Source of the DNA: Chloromonas sp. AAM2
Lineage: Eukaryota > Chlorophyta > Chlorophyceae > Chlamydomonadales > Chlamydomonadaceae
DNA: 16,692 nt
Assembly: GCA_004335635.1 (NCBI GenBank)
Contig: QAXH01006425.1
Span: forward strand, 1-16,692
Direction of reading: 5' to 3'
Under the pieces are notes generated by a model. That model saw only the letters and a list, made by a program, of their open reading frames with translations. It was not told the DNA's origin and ran no database searches. Positions within the stretch are counted from its first letter, which is position 1. Each line of letters begins with the position of its first letter. Both the position numbers and the translations under genes were made by a program. This document shows, piece by piece, positions 9,469 through 16,692 of this stretch.

Positions 9469-11002
9469 ATGGATGCTACAGCTCAAATGACGATGTGGAG
9501 GAATGCGATCGCGAAGGTAGGACGAGTGCATGGGAGTGTGCTCTCGCAAGAAGCTCATCGCAAGCCACTTGATCCTTACAGCTACGCATCCGGCCGATGG
9601 TGGCGATCCAATGGGTTTGCAGGAGCAAGGAGCCACTCGGGCCCATGAACAGCGCTGGGGCTTCCTATACGGGTCAAGCAACAACAACAAAAAGGTGCGC
9701 AGCTTGGGCGTTGCTCAGGAGCAGCAACGAAAATGGCGGTAATGTACGAATTCATGTACAGGTCGCATGACAAACTGTACAGGCAGGCCACAACATAACT
9801 ATGGCCTAACTCATCACTCGATTCAAGCCTGTCTGTGGACGAGAGGCGCCCTTGCTACACCTTTGCTGGTGTGCCTCCATGCAGTTCTTTAGGTGCAGTC
9901 TGAACCTGAAAAGCCCACTAAATCACCCAGTTTGAGCCTGCCTGTGATAGGCCAGTGCTATTGCACTTGAAGACGAGTCACGTTCAGATTGGTTGGCCAA
10001 AATATGTCTTTCTAGCATGCAGGATGCTAGGCAGGCTTCATGTGAACATGTAATTTGCTAGCCTCGCCCACTACAGTCCACCACGCCTGCATGCCTCATC
10101 TCCCATGCACAAGCACAGTGACAACAACAGCCGACTGCTAGGTTCAACCAAACTCTGCCTCTGCCACCACCTTGTGGTGCATGCAGGCGGCCTTTGCCAG
10201 TTCGTGCCCCACCAAGTACTACCACAATGGCGAAGGGAGCGTCGTCCACAAACGGCTGCCCATGCTGCCCCTTGACAAGCTAGCTGCTGCGTCAGTGCAT
10301 GCTCCGGATGTTGAGCAGCTCATCACCACACGCAACTTCACTGGCTCTAGGCCCATGACAGCCCTGGACTCGACACTGCACAGCCACGCTAAGGTGCACA
10401 ACTGGCAGAGGCCAGCCGCTGAGAGTTCGTTTTGCTCTTTTTGGGAAAACTGTATGGGTACTATGGATAGCCGCTGTATGAGTATAGCATAACTATGGGT
10501 TTATTGAACAAGGAGTTGTGTTTAACTGTTGTGTGTTGTTGTCCTCCTTGATCATGCATTCATGATTGTCCTGGTCCCTTTGCTGCTTCAGTCCCTGCAC
10601 ACCATCCGGACAGTGGACCCGTTTTTCAAGTGCACCAGCACTGTGTACGGCAGCCGACTGCCATTGGAACAGGTGGGGCTGACTGGTGCCAAGAACTGGC
10701 ATCAAATGATTTTTTCCACTGCAACTTCAGTATGGCTGGTGGAGGCCAGTTCACGATCACGTGACCACTGTCACCTAATTGTGCTCTGAAACTTTCCATC
10801 TGGCATCCTGATGCCAGCCATAGAGTAGAGCTAGCGGGCACATAGGGGCCAGTGCTTTCATTGACAGGACTGTTTGCCTTGTGTCAATGTCATAACATGA
10901 GCATGTACACCGTGTGTCTAATTCCTGCAGTTTGGCGTGTCGCACCATGGCCATGCGGACACGGTCATCACACGCTGGGAACGCCAACGTGACATGGAGT
11001 GA
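9469..11002 (+). CDS. CIMIP1/CIMIP5-like ciliary microtubule inner protein (5 exons)
   Basis: Small protein, 159 residues. Exons: 9469-9516, 9623-9694, 10187-10393, 10592-10672, 10931-11002. All introns are phase 0 and GT-AG (106, 492, 198 and 258 bp). The ATG has a strong CGCCATGG context. Residues 10-31 read WRNAIAKEQ then HEQRWGFL: a Trp, 17 residues, then WGFL. From memory, vertebrate CIMIP1 (C20orf85) and CIMIP5 (C2orf50) have the same spacing, with basic/acidic residues and WGFL; C2orf50 is also about 160 residues and has a later VGSR motif. Here TGSRPMTAL (92-100) and YGSRLPLEQFG (128-138) recall it. Members of that group bind inside ciliary doublet microtubules. The 9622 acceptor was chosen because it alone puts WGFL in frame with exon 1. 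The rest is rich in Pro, Tyr, His and basic residues with no known domain. Family assignment is likely but unsearched, and another small axonemal protein is possible. Confidence 0.65.
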
Positions 11003-11206
11003 TGGTGACATGCAGTCGTGAGTCGTGACGACGAGCTTGTATCTAGCACAGGAGGCAAACGGTCAAGCCTGGGAACGCCCGACTACACGCTGATTGTGGG
11101 GCATTGCAAGGCACCAAGCATCCCAGTTGGCACCTAGTACATGTGGATGATGAGATGGCGTTGCCACTTGCAACGAGGTAGAGTTGACACTTGGACAGTG
11201 AGCTTG

Positions 11207-11241
11207 GATTGTGAGATAGCCGTAGATTGCGAGATAGCCAG
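11207..11241. repeat. Short direct repeat, about 17 bp, two copies
   Basis: GATTGYGAGATAGCC occurs twice in a row, joined by GTA, in the presumed 3' UTR of the CIMIP-like gene. The copies differ at one base. This is probably replication slippage. Confidence 0.6.
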
Positions 11242-11408
11242 GCTGTAGAAATGGCGTCCAGCTTAAAACGTGATTTGACAGCAGATTGACAGCATCCCAG
11301 AGGGCAGGCAAGGCCATGCTAGCATCCGATAGCACACCACTGGCGTGCGTCTGCGTTGAATGGGCACCTGCCAGCTCAGCCTGCGCCTGCCACTGCATCG
11401 CTACATCT

Positions 11409-11413
11409 TGTAA
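11409..11413 (+). terminator. Candidate TGTAA polyadenylation signal of the CIMIP-like gene
   Basis: TGTAA on the plus strand, about 400 bases past the stop at 11002. It is a plausible chlorophyte 3'-UTR distance, but a single pentamer. Confidence 0.4.
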
Positions 11414-12802
11414 CTGCAGGTACTAGTAGTGGGTAATGTTGTTCAGGATGGCAAAGCCCACACAGTTGCCATTTATTCGTTAGTTGACAGCAAGCCATTC
11501 GGCTATGTCATGCTTGTTAACCTGCCGGCGAATGGTTAGACAGTCTGAGGAAAGGGATAAGCATTGTGGCATTGGGTGCATTGTGGCCGACACAGCACCT
11601 GGTAGCAGAGAATGTGGCTCATGTAGTTCTCGCATACCAACGCAGCAGCAATTTTGTCAATCTGGTGTGGTAGGCATGTGTGATCAATTCTCTTGAATAC
11701 TTTCTGTAGGCACAATATAGGCAGGAGTGCTGCTAGGTATAATCCTTGGACATGATGTGTAGGTGGTGTTCACTTCAAGCTGTTTCAGGTTTCATAGCGG
11801 TTCCAGACCTGCCCTGCTCACGCTGAACTCCTCCAGTGGGATAACGTCTGCTGTCCCAGCGCGCAATGTATTCTTTTCGGATGAGGCATGTCACTGACCG
11901 TTGCTGTCTGATCTGCGCATCGCTGCGACTGCATCTATTGCATTTGGGATGCGATATATGTTCGAATTCCAACCGACTTGGACCAAACACATCATGTCAG
12001 AGAGACAGACGCAAGTCAACGCTGAACAGAAAGAGCGAGAAGGTGATAGAGCAATGTCAGCAAGACGAGACAACTGATGGCAACTACTATACCAGAGTGT
12101 AGTCAGCACCTCGAGGGGTGGCTACCATTGTCACTATCGCGATGTGTCGCAATCCCCTTCACTTGTAGGTTGGACGGGTAGGAGTCCCTCCCCTTAGGAA
12201 CCCCACACGGACAAGGAAGGTCTCATCACATGCTCACGGATCATACATTTCATCGCCTGACAGGCGTGGCAAGGAAAACATAGGCACTCTGCCATTCAGG
12301 GACCATTAACATGCGCATGAAGATCTCCATCCAAACAAGTGAGACATAGCATGACATCTGACTGACATCAAACCGCGTACACAAGCATATAACAGCCAAT
12401 CACGCAGGGTGTGAATGCACGTTAGTGCTAAAAATTCATACAAGACGCCTGCAGAGCACCACCAGACAGCAGACGAGCTGGCATTGCATATCTCAACCGC
12501 AAATCACCACTCAAACACACTTAACAAGGGTTTGCATGCGCTGCAGGATGCACCCTATCGTTCGTGGCTGTGTTCACGCATTCATTCGTACCATGTTCAG
12601 GGCAGGTCATGTGCTGCCAACTCGTACAACTCGTACAAATGTTCGAAGTGTTGTGTGTATCACGTGTTGCCAGGGCCACATGTCCAGCAAACAAACAAAC
12701 AGACAAAAAACGGCAAGAGCAGTCTGAAACATCAGTATGCTGTGCTTGATGTGGATATATCAAGGACTGCAAGTGTCAACAAGTAAAGCAAAGCCCATGT
12801 GT

Positions 12803-12807
12803 TTACA
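12803..12807 (-). terminator. Candidate TGTAA polyadenylation signal of the Pro/Ser-rich gene
   Basis: TGTAA on the minus strand, about 275 bases past the stop codon of the minus-strand gene that ends at 13080. Confidence 0.4.
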
Positions 12808-13079
12808 AGCCCATCAATTCCGTAGAGCAATCGAAAATACCTACATCTTCAGCTGGTTGTGTTCAAGCCCGGTGTTGCCTGCCATCCAGCAAGCAGACCT
12901 GAAGCCAGGCAAGCGTTTCTGAAGCATGAAGAAGACTCAACTCGACGCAGCAACACAAGGCAAATCACAAGGACACACAAGACAACAGCCACGAGACAAA
13001 GGCTCAGTAGGCGATGTGGACATGGCTCGGTCCCTGAGCCCTTCTGCCAGCAGTCTGAGCACTTGCTAAGACCAGACAA

Positions 13080-16000
13080 CTAACGGGAGGAGGGCATGCC
13101 GGCGTTCAAGCGTGGCTTGTGTGTATTGCGCCGTGCCCCTCGGCCACTGGCCAGCCCTGGCTCCTGCTGAGTGGCGCGCCACAGCGCATTCACCAACGCA
13201 TTGCCCAACCTGTCGGTTGCAGAGATGTTACTTTCAGTCGCCTCCGGCTCTACGCCCGGGTCGTTCCAAACTCCCCCTGCATGCTCCATCCGCCTGGCTA
13301 CCACCCCTTCTGGCGTCAAACTACCCCTACTCAAGTTGCCTTTAGCAGCCCCAAAGCCTTGCTCATCTTGCCTTACTCCCCTGGCCCCGACCGTCAAACT
13401 GCCGTCCCGTTGCCACTGCGGTGCAGCAGGGCCACGTGGTAGCTGAAACGGGCTGGTCACAGGTGACCCACGTGGCAGTTGGGAGGGAGTCACGCTTCCT
13501 CTAGAGTGGGGTACGAACACAGGGCTGTGCTGCCCTGAATTGGACGATTCTAGTTGGCTTACGTACTGTGGCTGTTGTGGGGCGGTTCGGTAGGCTGCGA
13601 CAGGTGTTATGGGTGCTCTGGCTGCGTGTGGTGCAGTGGTGAAGCTATGAGGGGGGCTCTGGGGTGCTGAGGTCCGGGCAAAGGTAGGGATGGGCGACAT
13701 AGAGTTGGCGTGACTCTGCGGTAAGGGGCAAGCAACGGGTGAGAACATCCATCAGCACATGGCAGCTGCCAGATGCGGTAGGCTCAGGGGATACTGCTTG
13801 CAACATCAAGCAGAGCACTGCCACGTTGCAGAACATGCTCTGTGCATTAGAAGATTCAGATTCTTTGGATGTCAGGTGACAATGTTCCAAATGCAAGGTA
13901 GGTGTAGAGGTCAAAACGTATTCACACTTGGGTTGCAAGTGCCAGGTCGCCAAGGTCGCCTACATGTGGCGTGACGCTGGGGTGTCTGCCTGCATCCGCA
14001 CTTGGGGGCGCTGCCGCTCTGTGTCGCTCGGGGCTCTCATCCATGAACCTGCACAGCACACGGGAGTAACGGCAGTAACAGCAGTAACAGAACTCACATG
14101 TGTGCTCATTGCAGCAGGGCTGAACACGTTACAATGTTTGGGCTGCCCTTGTCAGCAACGCGGCACAAAACATTGCAACCTGTCAACTGACAGCGTCAAC
14201 ATATGTGCTGGTTGTGTGTGGGCCAAATACTCTTGGGCTGCCCTTATCAACGCTGTTCGATTGACAGCCTTGGCCTTGCTGGCAAGATGACAAGGGACTC
14301 CCTCGCTCTGGGCTTTTTGACAGGCGGCAATAGCTCGTGAGCAGTCCATGTACAACCTGATAAACTGGCCTTGCCGACTTAAGGTTGCAAGGCATTGAGA
14401 GTTGAAGCCACGTAAGCTGGAAAGCACGCGCTGGCCCGACATACCTTGCGGTTCTTGTGCCTTGCACGGGGCCAGGGCCCTGCCTTGGCTGTGCAAGCGC
14501 CGGTCTCAGCGGTGCAGCACTGATCTCCCCCCTCCCACCACCCCGCAACTCCGGCCCACCCAAGGCCAACCCCGCCAGCTGACTCGACGACCCTGCTTTC
14601 TGCCGCGGTAACATCGACATTGGCCCAGGCATGGGCCTAGCTGCACTGTGTGAACGCACGGTGGCAGACTCAGATGGATTTTCCACGCCCGATTGCATCC
14701 CCAGTGCTTGCTGCTGTGGTTGCTCATGAGCCTCGTTGCTCACGCCGACTCGTGTCCTCCGTTTCTGTTCCGTTTCGTCCCGCTGGCCGGCTGTCGAGTT
14801 GGCGGGGACCAGCGGGGGAACGGGCAGACCGACAGTGGCGGCGGCTGCAGCGGCCGCTGCGGCGGAAACCGTCCCCGGACGGGACAGGCTTTGCGCCTGC
14901 CTCAGCGCTCGGGCGCCAGTGGCGGAAGCCACCACTGCTCCTGCGGCCAGTGAAGCTGCCGCTGCTGCTGTGGCTGAGGCAGGCGGCAGGGGGTCGGCTG
15001 GCGATGGAGCCTGGGCGGCCGGTGTTGGGGCCGGGAGAGCGGAGTTGACGCGTCGTGCGTCTTCTGCTTGCATGCGGGCGAGCACACGGCTGAGCTGCTC
15101 GGTCTGCTGGTCCCGCTCGCCTGTCTCCCTGCATCCACAACATACAACAGGAAGACCATTAGGACTCCAACTATATGGCTCAGGCTGATAGCTTCAATTT
15201 CATTTTTTTCAGTTTTTTTCATTTCATTTTATAAAGCCTTTGATTGACTTCCTCCCTGAGTTGCACGACACAATCAGTGATGTGTCACGACACAATCAGT
15301 GATGTGTCACGACACAATCAGTGCACAGCACGTTGATTTGGAATCCGTTTGCCGCTGAGTTGCACGACATATCCGGATAGACACAACAACTCCTCCCGTG
15401 GGTGCTTCGGCTTGATGTACCCATACCAGTCGAGCATACCAGAGCAAGCCTTGATTCTATGGTAACTGTACGGGCTTGGGCATTATCCGCAGCTCAATTC
15501 CCGCAAACCCACCTGTTTAGTGTGCGTGTGCGCCTGAGCTCCAGTTGAGGCACCAAGGCAGGCGTCGCCTGGGCCGGAATTGCCGCCCCCTCCGCCTCCG
15601 CCTCCACCCGCTTACCCACCAATGCTCCCACGCCCCACCTGCCCTTCCTCGACCCCAGCACATGGCCCCAGGGTGTCACATGCTGTGGCATGACGGCTGG
15701 TGTGTCAACCCCACTACCTGGTAAGGTTCTATCATGAGGCCGCATGGACCGAGCCCTTAACACCATGCGAGGTTCCATGCCGGCCCCATCCACAGATGCA
15801 GCACCTTCCCCGCTCCCATGCATGCTTGACTGAATGTATGATAACGTCTGTGCGCTGGTTCCGCTATGCACTTGAGGCACGAGAGCACTGGTGTGGCTAG
15901 GCACGTGGGAGGCGCGCCCGCTGGTGCCACTACCACCGGCAGTTGAATCCGAGCCAGCAGCCGTTTCTACTAACGGCTGTGGCCCTGTCACGTGCACCAC

Positions 16001-16692
16001 GTGCTGAGACTGCTGTGGCTCATTGTTTTGGCTGGGATTGGACAACCGTTGAGTGAGGGTGTGTATCGCTGGTGCATGCCGATGGCTTGCTGAGGTTGCT
16101 GAAGAGGAAACATCCAGAGCCACGTCGGGCGAGTTTGGCCGGCATCCCCGTAGCTCAAATGCACAGGGATACATCACATGGCCCGGCCCCAGTTGGCCTT
16201 GGTGCAGCCCGCTTGGTATAGCCTGTACTTGTGGTGTTGCATTCCATGCATGCTCCTGTAGCCTCCGGGCTGCAAAAGGGCTGTAAACCGCGCCTGCGGT
16301 GTCCATTGCGGGGGTGGGTGCGTGGTCTGAAGAACGTGTGTTGCCTGGATCTGACGCCCTCGCGCCCCCTCCCGTGCTTCGGTTCCAGATAGCGCTGTCC
16401 GAGGGCAGGAGCAGGGAGGGAGGGGGCCTGGGCCGCTGGTAGGGGGGAAGCTTGCCGTGGTCATCTTGAACCTGTGGGGCAAGGGGTCAGCAGTGACATG
16501 ATAATATCCATGACACTCATACTTGATACGATTGCTCGGTACCTGCAGAAGCACTGCACACGAACGCTGGGGCAGCACTGCACACGAGCGATGGGGCAGC
16601 ACTGCACACGAGCGATGGGGCAGCACTGCACACGAGCGATGGGGCAGCACTGCACACGAGCGATGGGGCAGCACTGCACAGGAGCGCGATGA
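13080..16692 (-). CDS. Large Pro/Ser/Ala-rich protein, function unknown (partial, last 5 exons)
   Basis: I do not recognise this gene. Exons inferred on the minus strand: 16692-16543 (open at the window edge), 16471-15513, 15128-14445, 14048-13964, 13715-13080. All four introns (71, 384, 396, 248 bp) are GT-AG and every junction keeps frame, giving about 837 residues with the start missing. Strong sites are GCAAG|GTATGT at 14444, AACAG|GTGGGT at 15512 and the CTTGCCCCACAG acceptor at 16472. The protein is mostly disordered: five copies of LPHRSCAV at the left, long Pro/Ser/Gly stretches, and nine alanines in exon 3. One short segment opening exon 3 (ETGERDQQTEQLSRVLARMQ) is charged and helix-like and could form a coiled coil. 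The last exon repeats SRGSVTPSQLP, PRGSPVTSP and SRGSLTPEG, which look like proline-directed or basophilic phosphorylation sites. It ends in a basic tail (RGARRNTHKPRLNAG). A scaffold or regulatory protein is a guess only. The terminal exons are the surest; exons 1 and 4 are less sure. Confidence 0.6.
14062..14088. repeat. 9-bp tandem repeat, three copies
   Basis: GGGAGTAAC, GGCAGTAAC and AGCAGTAAC follow one another in the intron (14444-14049) of the Pro/Ser-rich gene, close to its acceptor. Confidence 0.7.
15196..15233. repeat. T-rich tract
   Basis: Runs of T broken by TTTCATT units, within the 15512-15129 intron. On the gene's own strand it is A-rich, so it is not the polypyrimidine tract of the 15129 acceptor. 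Confidence 0.7.
15255..15369. repeat. 22-bp tandem repeat bracketed by 15-bp direct repeats
   Basis: Units of CACGACACAATCAGTGATGT plus GT lie at 15264-15285 and 15286-15307, with a partial third at 15308-15323. The 15-mer CTGAGTTGCACGACA occurs at 15256-15270 and again at 15355-15369, so the array sits between two copies of its own left border. It lies wholly in an intron of the Pro/Ser-rich gene. Slippage or a small duplication explains it; no open frame or terminal inverted repeat was seen. Confidence 0.8.
16551..16692. repeat. 24-bp minisatellite, five full units plus a diverged partial
   Basis: Full units lie at 16551-16574, 16575-16598, 16599-16622, 16623-16646 and 16647-16670, then a diverged partial runs to the window end. 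The consensus begins GCACTGCACACGAGCGATGG and closes with GGCA. Units 2-5 are identical; unit 1 differs at two bases. The period is a multiple of three and all three minus-strand frames are open. In the frame that splices into the next exon of the Pro/Ser-rich gene, each unit encodes LPHRSCAV. Confidence 0.95.

Larger units (their letters stand above)
11003..13079. other. Convergent 3' flanks; no gene recognised
   Basis: This 2-kb stretch lies between the stops of two convergent genes. The left part should be the 3' UTR of the CIMIP-like gene and the right part that of the minus-strand Pro/Ser-rich gene. I checked both strands for splice-bounded exons and family motifs and found none. Open frames of up to 123 codons (12415-12786, plus) have no recognisable content. 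Two small repeats are present: paired GAGATAGCC segments at 11207-11241, and a doubled ACTCGTACA near 12620-12637. Confidence 0.5.

Noticed and set aside
9582..9694. Acceptor CTTACAG ending at 9581 for exon 2 of the CIMIP-like gene
   Set aside because: Joined at phase 0 it reads a different frame and loses the WGFL segment. The 9622 acceptor keeps W-x17-WGFL and the later phases.
9735..9806. Possible extra exon reading MAVMYEFMYRSHDKLY
   Set aside because: It ends in a stop without a suitable donor, and exons 2 and 3 already join in phase without it.
12415..12786. 123-codon plus-strand open frame
   Set aside because: No motif, no splice-linked partners, and composition like the surrounding noncoding DNA. 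It lies in or near the 3' UTR of the opposite gene.
14650..15188. Plus-strand open frames of 86-150 codons
   Set aside because: They are antisense to the GC-rich, poly-Ala exon of the Pro/Ser-rich gene. That exon has good splice sites and frame continuity on the minus strand.
16551..16692. CRISPR-like array
   Set aside because: The units are directly adjacent without unique spacers, so it is a minisatellite. The setting is eukaryotic.

Overview
This is eukaryotic nuclear DNA, most likely from a chlamydomonadalean (Chlorophyceae) green alga. The genes are broken by many short GT-AG introns (71-492 bp) whose 3' ends are mostly TGCAG. TGTAA elements, the usual chlorophyte polyadenylation signal, lie past the gene ends. 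The content pairs a plastid-division FtsZ with a probable ciliary protein. Base composition is moderate and rich in TGCA/GTGTGC, and I do not name a genus. No operons, rRNA, CRISPR arrays or intact mobile elements were seen.

Layout. (1) 1-777: no gene recognised; it probably holds the 3' UTR of the next gene. (2) 4156-778, minus: ten exons reassemble into a complete chloroplast FtsZ of about 459 residues. Its C-terminal IEIPAFL peptide marks it as FtsZ2 type. (3) 4157-4351: a 195-bp gap between two divergent start codons, presumably a shared promoter. (4) 4352-8318, plus: eleven exons reassemble into a complete RAD51C recombinase paralogue of about 354 residues. (5) 9469-11002, plus: five exons encode a 159-residue protein with the W-x17-WGFL signature that I recall from the small ciliary microtubule inner proteins CIMIP1 (C20orf85) and CIMIP5 (C2orf50). 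(6) 11003-13079: the convergent 3' ends of genes 3 and 4, with no gene recognised between. (7) 16692-13080, minus: the last five exons of a large, low-complexity, Pro/Ser/Ala-rich protein of unknown function, open at the right edge. Its first visible exon is a 24-bp minisatellite.

The genes do not form a pathway. The closest link is the head-to-head FtsZ2/RAD51C pair: plastid fission and homologous-recombination repair are both tied to DNA replication and division. Both start codons of this pair overlap the stop of an upstream ORF in an ATGA arrangement. The minus-strand upstream ORF looks like a transit peptide and may be the true FtsZ2 N-terminus. Exon boundaries rest on splice consensus, reading phase and remembered family sequences; no search was run.
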